Source of the DNA: Siphonodentalium dalli
Taxonomy: Eukaryota > Mollusca > Scaphopoda > Gadilida > Siphonodentaliidae
DNA: 64,000 nucleotides
NCBI GenBank assembly: GCA_032622095.1
Contig: CP136065.1
Span: 21,626,134-21,690,133, forward strand
Direction of reading: 5' to 3'
Position 1 is the stretch's first letter; each line of letters begins with the position of its first letter. Under the pieces are notes generated by a model. That model was not told the origin of the DNA and ran no database searches. It saw only the letters and a program-made list of their open reading frames with translations. This document shows, piece by piece, positions 10,838-23,129 of the stretch. Position numbers and translations under genes: made by a program.

Positions 10838-12174
10838 AATATTTAAGGAAGGGGCAGTCCTGTCAACACATTTGGTATTTTGAAAAATAGTGATTTTGAA
10901 GCCATTTTCACGAAGCTTGGTGTTATTCCTTTAAAATGGGGAATGTGACCCTAAAAATAATATAATAAAAAAAAATCCCGGACCCCTGTGTCTTATATAT
11001 ATATGTGTACTTTTAGTATTATGACCAATTTGTGCCAGGGGCCGGTGGTTGTACTATTCAAGTGTGTTTCCGAATACGTTGTTCGAATAAATAGGATTAT
11101 CATTATTTGTGGCTGAGACATGAAAAGCTGCATAATTTTATATGTAAGACGCTATTTCAGAATGCATTTAGCTCAAGCTGCATGCTGAACATGAACATTC
11201 AAGTTGAGATATTGCCAATTTGCCATAGGTTGGTATCCATCGCCAGTGGTTTCCAAACATAAGTACGTCCGTCGACAATTTCCGCCACCGGTGTAATATG
11301 TTCTTGTCCAATGGGGGATTGGATTATGGGTAATTATGTAGTCTCGTACCTGACTCAATCGTACCGATAGAGTCACGTACATTACTTTCCTTTGAAATTT
11401 CAACACGCGCCTCAGTCATTACATACCCCACAGCAGAGTCATGTGTTGGGTTCTCTTCGCTTTCACATTTGGAATCGCCGTCATTACTTTCCTTTGCAAT
11501 TTCATCACGCGCTTCAGTCAATGCATATCCCAAGAGATTATGTCTTTTGTTGTTGGCCTGGGTACTAGGCTAATTAGGTCGATGTAAAAATAAAAATGGG
11601 TCGCTTTAAAAGCTGTAGTCTTACCCCGACATATAAAATAGTCCGACACAGATTAGCACATGTGCTGATATTGATATTACCACACACTTTGGAAAGCATG
11701 CGATCGTGTGGTAATCATAGATGGATTTCGACGAACTTTGATACTTAGGGGTACTTGTGTCCGCGGAGTGTTTTGAACGGGTCAAATCGTGACCCCGACC
11801 TGACCTTGACATTCAAAATGGTCAATTCAAGGTCAAATCGGGTAAAACGGACGGATTTCGACGAAATTTTATACCTAGGGGTACTTTTCTCCGGGGGGGG
11901 GGGTGTTTTGGACGGGTCAAATCATGACCCGACCTGACATTGACTTTCAAAATAGTCAATACAAGGTCAAATCGGCCTTTCGTCGGAAATCTGATGGGAA
12001 ACAGCCCGGACGAAGTCGGGCCCACCAGCTAGTGTAATAAAAAGACAACTTGAAGAATGTAATGTATAACACGAGAAACGGGGAAAACTTGATATATGGA
12101 AGTATCCAAATTTCCCACATGGAATTTGAAAGCTAGTTAATATCATAATATTATAATTTCTATTTATGGCTAAT
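10838..12174. repeat. 1.34-kb tandem duplication, unit 2
   Basis: Second unit, 1337 bp, differing from unit 1 by a few substitutions, a small deletion near 11973 and a shorter G run (11 G). Confidence 0.95.
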
Positions 12175-13507
12175 AATATTTAAGGAAGGGGCAGTCCTGT
12201 CAACACATTTGGTATTTTGAAAAATAGTGATTTTGAAGCCATTTTCACGAAGCTTGGTGTTATTCCTTTAAAATGGGGAATGTGACCCTAAAAATAATAT
12301 AATAAAAAAAAATCCCGGACCCCTGTGTCTTATATATATATGTGTACTTTTAGTATTATGACCAATTTGTGCCAGGGGCCGGTGGTTGTACTATTCAAGT
12401 GTGTTTCCGAATACGTTGTTCGAATAAATAGGATTATCATTATTTGTGGCTGAGACATGAGAAGCTGCATAATTTTATATGTAAGACGCTATTTCAGAAT
12501 GCATTTAGCTCAAGCTGCATGCCGAACATGAACATTCAAGTTGAGATATTGCCAATTTGCCATAGGTTGGTATCCATCGCCAGTGGTTTCCAAACATAAG
12601 TACGTCCGTCGACAATTTCCGCCACCGGTGTAATATGTTCTTGTCCAATGGGGGATTGGATTATGGGTAATTATGTAGTCTCGTACCTGACTCAATCGTA
12701 CCGATAGAGTCACGTACATTACTTTCCTTTGAAATTTCAACACGCGCCTCAGTCATTACATACCCCACAGCAGAGTCATGTGTTGGGTTCTCTTCGCTTT
12801 CACATTTGGAATCGCCGTCATTACTTTCCTTTGCAATTTCATCACGCGCTTCAGTCAATGCATATCCCAAGAGATTCTGTCTTTTTTTGTTGGCCTGGGT
12901 ACTAGGCTAATTAGGTCGATGTAAAAATAAAAATGGGTCGCTTTAAAAGCTGTAGTCTTACCCCGCCAAATAAAATAGTCCGACACAGATTAGCACATGT
13001 GCTGATATTGATATTACCACACACTTTGGAAAGCATGCGATCGTGTGGTAATCAAAGATGGATTTCGACGAACTTTGATACTTAGGGGCACTTGTGTCCG
13101 CGGAGTGTTTTGAACGGGTCAAATCGTGACCCCGACCTGACCTTGACATTCAAAATGGTCAATTCAAGGTCAAATCGGGTAAAACGGACGGATTTCGACG
13201 AAATTTTATACCTAGGGGTACTTTTCTCCGGGGGGTGTTTTGGACGGGTCAAATCATGACCCGACCTGACATTGACTTTCAAAATAGTCAATACAAGGTC
13301 AAATCGCGCCTTTCGTCGGAAATCTGATGGGAAACAGCCCGGACGAAGTCGGGCCCACCAGCTAGTGTAATAAAAAGACAACTTGAAGAATGTAATGTAT
13401 AACACGAGAAACGGGGAAAACTTGATATATGGAAGTATCCAAATTTCCCACATGGAATTTGAAAGCTAGTTAATATCATAATATTATAATTTCTATTTAT
13501 GGCTAAT
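12175..13507. repeat. 1.34-kb tandem duplication, unit 3
   Basis: Third unit, 1333 bp, with the shortest G run (6 G). It runs directly into the dispersed repeat ATGATCTTCGTGTCGTTACC at 13511, which is probably the original right flank of the unit. Confidence 0.95.
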
Positions 13508-13827
13508 AATATGATCTTCGTGTCGTTACCATTTCTGACTATGATTTTCTTGTCACTCCTGCGATGGAAATTTCGCCATCGATCGAGACCCAAATTCACT
13601 GTGTATATACGACACCGAATATTATGCAGGAAAAATGTGTTTGTTTACTAGTACATAATATGCCGAGCTTTTTGACAGAACATTCGTGATTGTGAAAAAC
13701 CAGGACATATTGATCAGGAATATCACATACATCTGAATAATTGGTGAGTATGCTATACTTCGAAACTATACTATATATAAACAAGCCGATGAGCCCGACG
13801 TTGTCCGGGCTATTCAAAAACAAAATT

Positions 13828-14292
13828 TCAAGTCGATAGCTCTACCCAACCCGAAATTTCAAGTCGATAGCTCTACCCGTTTCCGAGATCTGGTCTGCGC
13901 ATGCGCGAAGCTGGCGTCGCACGGGCTCGGCGACCCGATAAAATTCGTATCCGGGGCAAGATACATTCACATACCAAATTTCAAGTCGATAGCTCCACCC
14001 GTTTCCGAGATCTGGTCTGCGCATGTGCGAAGCTGGCGTCGCACGGGCTCGGCGACCCGATAAAATTCGTATCCGGGGCAAGATACATTCACATAGCAAA
14101 TTTCAAGTCGATAGCTCCACCCGTTTCCGAGATCTCGTCTGCGCATGCGCGAAGTGGGCGCCGCATGGGCTCGCCAATACGACAACGTCCACCGCCTGGT
14201 CAAACTACACACACGTACCAAGTTTCGTCCCGATCGGTCGAGAATCGTAGATTTGTATTAATGACAGACAGACAAACAAACAGACAGACAGA
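13828..14292. repeat. 122-bp tandem array with (ACAG)n tail
   Basis: TCAAGTCGATAGCT starts units at 13859, 13981 and 14103, exactly 122 bp apart, after a short partial unit at 13828. Each unit holds CTGCGCATGCGCGAAG (one variant) and GGCTCGGCGACCCGATAAAA. The last unit leads into CGTCCCGATCGGTCGAGAAT and a degenerate ACAG/ACAAAC run at about 14263-14292. The tail suggests the 3' end of a retroposed element. Not coding: 122 is not a multiple of three. Confidence 0.9.
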
Positions 14293-14849
14293 GGTCTTCA
14301 AAATATATATGAGATTCTGAATATAAAGTACGTCCTCAGAAATCACGATTATTATGTGAAATTCCGCAGATCGTCTGCAACTTACTCTGTTAAACACCGA
14401 TTTTCTTGTATTTAAAATGTTTGTATGTTTAAATATTGCTATACGCATGACTTACGAAATGTCCACAATCAATTATATAGCACAAAACATGAGTTTTTCG
14501 GCTGTTTGTTAAAACTATTGCCGAAAGACATAATTATTTGGTGTACGGCGTATTGCAGGAGCACTGTCGTGCAAATTGAAATTCCCATATTTTGCCAAGT
14601 TACTGTACGGCATAATTATTGCAAGCCCAACACAATATCTGCCAATTGTAGGCAAATGATTGGTTCAAAACGGGAGTCGTATCATTACACATCATTATGG
14701 TGACGATTATGTCATTGTGTTGCTTCACAGCTCATTTGTACACCACCTGTGTGCTAATTAAATGGTGACTTATTTTTTAGTTTTAAAATAAGATCAGAGG
14801 GGGCTAACGACCAGAAATATAGTTGGCATGATACATTTGAAGGTCCTCT

Positions 14850-17190
14850 TTGAAATATAACACAATAGTCCAGTGCATTTATGAGAAAAAAATGCCACAC
14901 CCGGAACTAATTGCAACAGAATTTTTTTTTGCTGGAATAAGTACACAAACCCTCCATAAACAACATACTAAAAATCGGCAAAAATCGGAAAAAGGGAAAT
15001 TGGTGAATTTCGTGAAATAAATTTGGGGAAATTTGGTCAAATCATCAATTTATGGATTTTCATGGATGCATATAAGAACAATCAAATTCACAAATCCTAC
15101 AAATGGTATGTGTATTGTGTCGACCTAAATTTCCTGAACCCAGTACTGAAAACCAGTCCCAGATTCATTACGTATTTTTCGAGTTGTGTGCCTTCAAAAA
15201 CGCGAGTTTACCTGATTTCGGCCCATTTTCGGGGCCTCAATTTCGAAGAATGAGCCAAAATGCCTTATTTGTGATTAATTATTAAAAAAAACTAGAGCAA
15301 ACTGAAGGGATTTTTCAGTGTTATAGTAATTTCCTCACTAGATTAAACACAAAATATGATTAATATGTGTATCTATAATTAAGAAGAAGATTATATTCTC
15401 AAACAAAATGTGTGTTCCATTGTATGGACCTGGCCAATTTTGCCTCCGACACTGAACGTGTGTGATGAAATGCAATATTTGAGGTCATGTAACTCAATAA
15501 TTTAATACCCATATGCCATGCTTTTCTTATAACCTTTTAAGTATGTTGGATTGAACAAAATGTAAAGGTATTAACAGGACATTATATAAGAAAATCAACT
15601 TATGGCCCTTTGAATACTTAGTTTTAGCTTGTTTCCAAAGATGCCAGTTTGAGGCATTTTTGTCCAATCTAAAAGGTTTTGGGCCATAAAAACAAAAAAC
15701 AATGGGTGTTTTAATGTGTAAAATTATTTGAACTTTCCTCCCACAACAATTTAGTGATAAAAAATTAGCCTTACATTGGTTATGCCATAGTATTTCACTT
15801 GATTTCTTTCATTTTTCAGGAAACTGACTCCAAATTTGAACGTTGGTATAGGGGTATGAAAAATCACAAAATGCAATCTTATCACCAATTACAGCCATTT
15901 CAGACACAATGTTGTTTTCTTCCAGTTTGTGTACATTCCTGTTGCATTATAAAACTGCTTAATACATTATCGGACGTTGATTTATAATTTTATGGTTATG
16001 TTGTATAAAACAATCTCAAAATAGCCAATTTGACATTTCACTGCCAAATTATGACAAAAAATATTATAGCTCTGTCAATAAACATAAACAAAGGAAATAT
16101 GAGATTATGTATGAAAGAACAATGTAAGCAGAAACTGTTAATATAAAGTTTTCTGCTTCAAGATGCATAATTTTGAAGATTTTGTTGATATGCTTTCCCC
16201 TACCCCATTTTTCTGCCGTTCAAATTTGGAGTAAGTTTCCACAATGATGAGTGAAATCCAGTGAAATTCATTGGTATAGCCATTGAAATGCTATTTTCTC
16301 AACAAAAAAATGATTTAAGAGGACAAATCACATAATTTTACACAATAAACTTTCGTTAATTTTTCTGAATATGCCTAACATCCTTTTAAAATTGACAAAA
16401 ACGTCCCACAATTGCATTTTCGGAAAAGAGGCTAGACTAAGAGTTCATAGGACCATAATTTTATTTTCTTCACCAATGTATTTGGAAATTCCTTCACAAT
16501 TTGTTCAATCTAGTATTCTCAAAATGTTATGAGAAAAGCAGAGCATATGGATATTAATTTATTGAGTTACATGACCTCAAATATGGCATTTCATCACACG
16601 AGTTCTGTGTCAAGGCAAATTTGGCTAAGTCCATACAATGGAACACACATTTTGTTTGAGAATATTTTATTCTCCTTATTCATAGATGCACATATTAATC
16701 ATATTTTGTGTTTTATCTGGTGAGGAAATTACTAAAACAGTGTAAAAGTAATTAATTTTGCTCTAGTTTTTTAAATAATTAACCATATAATACAGCATTT
16801 GGCTCATTCTGCGAAATTAAGGCTCCGAAATCAGGTAAACTCTCGTTTTTGAAGGCACACAACTCGAAAAATACTTAAGGAATCTGGGAATGGTTTCCAG
16901 TTCTGGATTCAGGAAAATGTGGTCGACAAAATAGGCATGATATTTGTAGGACTTGTAAATTTGAATTTTTTATATACATTCATGAAAACCCATAAATTGA
17001 TGATTTGACCAAATTTTCTCAATATTTTTTCACGAAATTCACTAATTTCCCTTTTTCCGATTTTTGCCGATTTTTAGTATGTTGTTTATGGAGGGTATAT
17101 GTACCAATTCCAGCAAAAAAAAATTCTGTTGCAATTAGTTCTGGGTAAAACCATAAATGCACTGGACTACAAACTATCATATTTGGCGAT
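14850..17190. mobile_element. 2.3-kb foldback element with ~1-kb inverted arms
   Basis: The left arm (about 14850-15870) is the reverse complement of the right arm (about 16180-17190). Anchors include TAGTCCAGTGCATTTATG with its complement at the far end, GAAGGCACACAACTCGAAAA, GAGTTACATGACCTCAAATA and CTCCAAATTTGAACG. Arms have diverged by substitutions and short indels. The centre (about 15870-16180) is unique and AT-rich. No transposase frame is open. No target duplication was identified. Confidence 0.8.
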
Positions 17191-17630
17191 GGTTGTGATA
17201 CTTGTTTCCCAGAAACGCCAAACATTGAAATAAGCATTAATGATAATAATTGATTACAGACCTCCCACTAACTAATGTTCGAAGTCAGTCTTAGTTTAGA
17301 CACAGTCTGACTTCACACACCAGAACTGGTTAGTAACTGCACGCCAACAATGGTTTTATAAATGTAAAATAAAATGTGCGACAAACTATGCGAAGAATGT
17401 CTTCGTGTCATTATAAATGTAAATAACCGGAGTACATTTTTAACATCTGCGTTATACATGTAGCTCGACAAAAATAGCAAGTCGATGTTCAGTTTAGAAT
17501 TACAATTTGCCTGCAGATATGGGGAGAGAAAGAGAAAATGGAAAATATATTTATTTGTGATAAGACCTCACTTTCAAGTTTGTATTGTTGACCCCAGTCC
17601 CTAATATTGTCAGAGGACTATATAATTGTA

Positions 17631-18190
17631 ATCAGCGGTGTTTGTTCGTCCGCACATCCGTCCGTGTGTCCGTCCGATTTCTTGTCAGACTGTTAACTCT
17701 ATCTCAAATTATCCGACCGAAACGACACTTCAAATGAGCAATAACCAACACACGATTGAGGTCAATGTCAATTATGGTTTCATTCCGATGATTTTTCCCC
17801 TCAGATTTATGGTCATTTATTTTACTTAGACATTGCTATTTTCATGCTGTCAGGATAATAACTCCGATGAGTAATATCCGATCGGAACGAGACTTTGTAC
17901 GACTACAAACATTACATTATTGAGATTGTTCCGGTCAGGTGATTTTTTGTTAGATTTGATTGTTTTTCGACCTATAAATTGCCATTTTCGTCTTGTCCGG
18001 ATAATTCCAGTTAATATCAACTAATCCCAACGATACTTTACATGCATGAGGTATATCCATCACATTGTTCAAGTCAGGGTTGAATATGGTTCAAGTCTGG
18101 TGATTTTTGTCGGAACTATCGCCCTTTTTCTACATAAACATATTATGATTGTTCGCATAATTATTTTTTTTAAAACCCGGGCAAATAAAG
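17631..18190. repeat. degenerate tandem repeat beginning with GTCCGTCCG-rich sequence
   Basis: After CGTCCGCACATCCGTCCGTG, three related segments follow, each with a TCCGATCGGAACGA-like block, an ATT-GAGGT/GATTGT block, and a GGTGATTTTT block, at roughly 150-170-bp spacing. Probably the end of an old retroelement. Homology to a family is not established. Confidence 0.5.
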
Positions 18191-18428
18191 CCAACTTATT
18201 CGGGGGCGTGTGGCCTACTGGCCTTTTAATTTACATAATTGTGTTGTGTCTGGCTAATATCTCCGCAAACGTGGAATTAAATGCGTAACGTAGGGACAGT
18301 CGATTTGGCATACTAAAATAACATACTGCAACATAGGGGTTGCGCGTTGCATTTTAAACACCCTGTGATTGAGTTTTGCTATTCTTCATGTGAACAATGG
18401 CTCATTTTATTTTCCAGAGTATGAAGAA

Positions 18429-18683
18429 CTACCAGTGTGCATATTGTGATAAACGGGAGATAACATTAGATAACACCATCAGCCATCTCCCCGGGCCCAC
18501 CAAGCACTGCTGTGAAGAACTCCGATACATAAAAGATGTTTCCCTTTCCTGCATGTGCAGAACCAAACCCGGCTTTGATTTGTAAATCTTCCCACAAACG
18601 CCACAGACATGGTCTGCTTCTGGTGTGGTTGTTACTGTAGCACTTGGTAGGGTTCCATGGCGTCTTGATTTGTGAATTTTCAA
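18429..18683 (-). pseudogene. C2H2-like zinc-finger fragment, degenerate
   Basis: On the minus strand an open stretch contains HVCGVCGKIYKSKPGLVLHM. This has the C-x2-C, aromatic, leucine and first His of a C2H2 finger, but the second His expected a few residues later is absent (ERET). Such single fingers occur in N-terminal proteins of several non-LTR retrotransposons as well as in cellular proteins. The fragment points away from the LINE relic that starts 1 kb downstream, so a common origin is not shown. Confidence 0.35.
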
Positions 18684-19736
18684 GTTGTATTTATATTTCG
18701 TTTTAAAACCGAAATCTCACACGTATACAGTCTCGTTATCCACCTGGACAGACTCCACTACAGGTGCTATCTCCAATGAAGACATTTTGGACAGAACGAA
18801 TACCGCATTTGCAAGTTGTCCCATTTATATATGCACACAATACATGGGATAGGTGATTTGCACGGACATCACGGTGTGGACATGTGGTGTGTTATCTGCA
18901 TGATTACTGAGCTGGATTGCAAATAGGAAGGTCATCACAACCCCGTGCAGTGCACTAATGATGTGGGGAGGTCATTGCTGATGAAATCATTGGCAGCTGT
19001 GCACGTATTTTCACGCCCCAGTTTCGGCGTATTAAAAAAAATATGTCGTCGAAAAAATGATCCCACCACCTCCCAACACCACCGCGCTCCATATAAATAT
19101 AAGATCATTTGGACCATTTGGACCACACTATTAACATTTGTGCTCGCTGCTATCCATATGGTGAAATACGTCGCAATGACAAAAAAACTGTTACTTGTCC
19201 TTTCAGAATAACCCCATATAAATTCAAGAATCAACCTACATTAATCTACATGTATTTCTAATTTTAAAAACAGACATTTGTCCAGGGAGCAACCGACCTG
19301 CCCGTTTTACCACTGCAGAATAGTCGCATTGAGGGATCCATAAGCCCATATGTCCAGGAATTATAGGTACAATTTATAGAATGAAATATTTATAAATGAA
19401 TATTTATTTATAGATGAATATTGTTCATGTTCACAAGTTTATGATCAGAATTAAAATTTATTGGAAAAAAAAACAACAATATTTTTTATTATTTGAACAA
19501 TTGGGAACCAAGATGATGAATTGATGCATATGTTAGTTGAACTTCTATAATATAAAGGCAAACAATATACTTAAATTGAAATGTTAATTGAGAGCAGCGA
19601 AATATGTAACCCATGCAGAAGGGCAATTGGCTGCGGACACACGTATCACAGTAGCGATGGTATAGTGGGTGTGACAATTTATTATGGTGGAGTTTGGTGA
19701 CAATTGGTCCCTCATAATTCTGTGCCATAGCTATCC

Positions 19737-22297
19737 ATGTCGCCCGCTGATTTTCCGCACAATGAGTCGACTGGACCAAGTCTCCCAATCTCCAAAAGCA
19801 GAAGGGTTCCAGTAAAGAAAACCTGGAATGAAGAAATCACTGCAGCAGTAAAAATTAGCAAAGCCGCCTTCTTCAGATTGAAGCAAGCTGGGAGCCCCCA
19901 GGGAGATGACAATATAACACTTCTCCGCATGAAGCAAGCCAACAAAACAACTTAGTAAGACCCAGCGTCAACATTTCGCGCAAATTCGCCAAGATCAGAT
20001 AACAGCGATAATGGAAGCCAAGGATGAACCAAAGATATTCTTCAACCTGATTAAACAACAGCGATCCTCCAAATCTGAACATATACTTGAACTCATAACT
20101 GATGAACAAACATACAACACCCCAGAAGACATAATTCAGGGCTGGAATATATACTTCTCAAAATTAGCTACTCCACAGGAAGATCCAAATTTTTCTCCAA
20201 ATCACAAGAAACTGGTTGATGATGATATCTCCAGAATAGCTGTCACTTGCAATAGTCAACGAATCACTACTCCACTAGTTATCATAACTGAAGTATATCA
20301 GGCCATCAGGAATCTTAACAATAACAAGGCTGCAGACATTTTCGGAATAGCAGCTGAACACATAAAAAACTCTCCTGACGCAGTCACTAGTTACATCAAA
20401 AACCTCCCCAACCTATTAATACAAAGAAGATCGATTCCATCTATCCTTAAGGAGGGCATCCTGACTCCAGTATACAAGAAAGGTGAACCGCACCTTCCAA
20501 CCAACTACAGAGGCATCTCCGTCACACCTCTCTTACTAAAGATCCTGGAACATATTCTCAACATTAGGCACAATAAAGTTATCTCGAAAGACCAATCACG
20601 ACTCCAGTCTGGCTTCACGAAGGGTACTTCATGTCTGAATTATGCACCAATCGTCACTGAATGCATCAACGAAGCGGTACTTACCAACAATCCTAATCAC
20701 GCTTGGCGCTCAGAAAGCATTCGACGTTGTGGACCACAACATCTTGCTCAGAAAGCTGTACCTGGACGGTATCACTGGCTCAGATTGGGTCCTGTTGAAG
20801 AATCTGTACACCGGCATGACTTCTCGAGTGAAATGGCAAAACCAGCTCCCATTCAGTATACATGTAGCACAAGGGTTACGAAAAGGAGGAATCCTGTCAA
20901 CAGCGCACTATAAAAGGTTTAATAATAATCTCCTGTTACAACTGGAATCAAACTTTAAAGGTGCAACCATCGGCGATATCAAGATTCCTCATACGACCTG
21001 CGCTGACGATATTGCCCTGATGTCACACTCCTCAGTAGAAGCGCAACATCAACTTAATGCAGTGGAAAACTTCTCACGAAATAACCGATACAACATTAAT
21101 GCTGCAAAACGTGCATGCATCATTTACAATGCCAAGCTGACTCGAGATCTTCAAATCTTTGAAAAGAGTATTCCGCAGCCGCTGCTGACAAAACACCTGG
21201 GTATCACAAGAAACCAGAAGAGTGACTGCCAACATTGAAGAAAAAATCATTCTTAGCCGACGCACTGCATATGCACTGATGGGCTCCGGAATGCATGCAT
21301 GCACAGCTGGTAAAAGCCAAATTATGGAAAACCTACGTTATCCCACGCATCGTCTATGGTCTGGAATCAATCATACTTACAAATACACAACTCAGCAAAT
21401 TAGACACCTTCCATGATAAAATGCTCCGAAAACTACAGAATCTCCCAACAAGAACTGCCCTGACTGCAGTAAAAGCGCTTCTTGGCATTCCGCCACTATC
21501 TGTCATCATCCACAAGAACATGCTCAACCTATTCCTACGAATTGCCCGGTCTCCATGCAGACTCAGCAGAACACCAGATAGCTTGTCGCCAACTAGCCGT
21601 GAGATACATCAATCACAAAAGCTGGTTCTCCTATATCAGACGACTGCTAACAGGGTACAACCTACCTTCAGCTCATTCAATCATTCTACACCCTCCAACA
21701 ATGTCCGACTGGCGGAATACACTAGACGAGGCAGTCGCTGCTAAAGTGACAGGAAAATGGAGAAATGACATCTCAGCAAAATCCTCTCTACGGCTACTCA
21801 ACCCTGAAGGAATTGCCTACAACTCTGTCCATAGACTGTACAATGCTGTTAGACCTAGCATATTTGACATAAGACGTGCCGAGGTTAAGGCCAAGTTCCT
21901 GTGCGGTACCTATACCCTCCAGACTAATAAAGCAGCTTTCAACCAACACACTGTCAGTCCTACCTGCCGGACATGCAACCTTGGCCCAGAAGACCGATAA
22001 CATGTTCTCGCCTCCTGTCCCACCTACCAGAAGGAAAGATCCAGACTCAAACAGAAGATCAACAGCCTTCTCCCCAGTATAAAGCAAGTCCTCCTAGACA
22101 ATTCAGCAACCTTTACCCAACTCATCCTTGACCTTAGCCATCCAGATATTCCTGATACCATCGACTGGGAGGAACACTCTGTTGACCAGCTAGAACTTTA
22201 CTCCAGAGAATTCCTATATCAGCTCCATACTAGAAGATTTGCAGTTCTAAAGGTCAAAGGGAAAGTTTCACATAGACCACGCAAGACTCGCTCCTAG
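19737..22297 (+). pseudogene. non-LTR retrotransposon (LINE) ORF2 relic, reverse transcriptase without endonuclease
   Basis: Reading in five successive frame segments (19737-19950, 19950-20700, 20690-21238, 21290-21560, 21570-22297) gives a near-complete RT and C-terminal part. Motifs in order: NYRGISVTPLLLKILEHIL (fingers), LGAQKAFDVVDH (motif A), QGLRKGGILSTA (motif B), TCADDIALMS (motif C, catalytic CADD at 20999-21010), YVIPRIVYGLES (thumb region), and a C-terminal CRTCNLGPEDR-stop-HVLASCP zinc-like knuckle, broken by TAA at 21998-22000. The first Asp expected in motif A (LDAQKAFD) is Gly. Several frameshifts, one internal stop and the lost catalytic Asp mean it is dead. The upstream linker is present but no endonuclease domain is seen, so it is 5'-truncated near 19737. 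The clade was not determined; an I/Nimb-like or RTE-related origin is possible. Confidence 0.85.
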
Positions 22298-22475
22298 CTC
22301 AAATTCCCTAAAGTATTCTCTAGGTATAGAAGGCTCTTAACTGACGCCATATGTAAATACGTACACAGCTGTATATATTCACGGATTCAATTCAACTCGG
22401 AGGAATACATTCTACATTCATCCAATACTGGAGTGCCTCGCATAATCAACGGGGGAATCTCATTCAAAAGAAGAA

Positions 22476-23013
22476 GTATAGCAAAGTATAGATAGCTTGG
22501 ATATCATGATATTGAGTAATGGCCGCATTGGGCAACTCATTGGATGCAGCAATCTGCGAAAGCGGTCATGATTGAAGAAATACGGTACTGTTAATACGAA
22601 TTAATCTAATACTAGGCATAGTAATATTTTTAGTTATATCTGGGACTAATATATTAGTCCCAGGTTATATCTATACAAACATGGCAACAACAACTAAACA
22701 GTATGAAAAATATACGTTTCACTCATGAAAATAACTTAGATCCTATTGTCCCGTTACATCTAGGGTTTAGATGTTGATTGGCCGTTCGGGAACATTACAC
22801 GATAAGAATCCGTAGCTTTGATAACTTTATGTAGGTAAAAATGTGTAGACAGGTGATAGGTCTTGTCGGTAAGAAGGTTCGTGGTGAAGTGATCACTCCG
22901 CTCTCGGAGAAGTATACTTATTCCCAGTATTGCTGGTATATCATGTGTCCATATAAGGTCTGAGGTATCATGATATCCAAGCTTGGCAAGCTATCTATAC
23001 TTTGCTATAGTGT
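22476..23013. mobile_element. inverted-repeat element, about 0.54 kb
   Basis: ATAGCAAAGTATAGATAGC plus TTGGATATCATGATA at 22476-22513 is the reverse complement of 22966-23013, which has a 9-bp insertion (CTTGGCAAG context). Between them are about 450 bp of unique sequence with no open frame, including the palindrome at 22640-22663. Confidence 0.6.
22640..22663. repeat. perfect 24-bp palindrome
   Basis: CTGGGACTAAT followed by ATATTAGTCCCAG, fully self-complementary, inside the inverted-repeat element at 22476-23013. Confidence 0.85.
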
Positions 23014-23129
23014 ATATCACACAATTGATGTCTTACTATTTAAGTTGTTTTTCTTTGGTGTCTTTTTACTACGGTGACATCGGCTACTTATTCCCAGTTC
23101 CTTATTCCTTATTCGGAAATATTATATAT

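Noticed and set aside
18945-19211. Overlapping open frames on both strands near 19 kb
   Set aside because: Neither strand shows a domain, and the two frames mirror each other as shadows.
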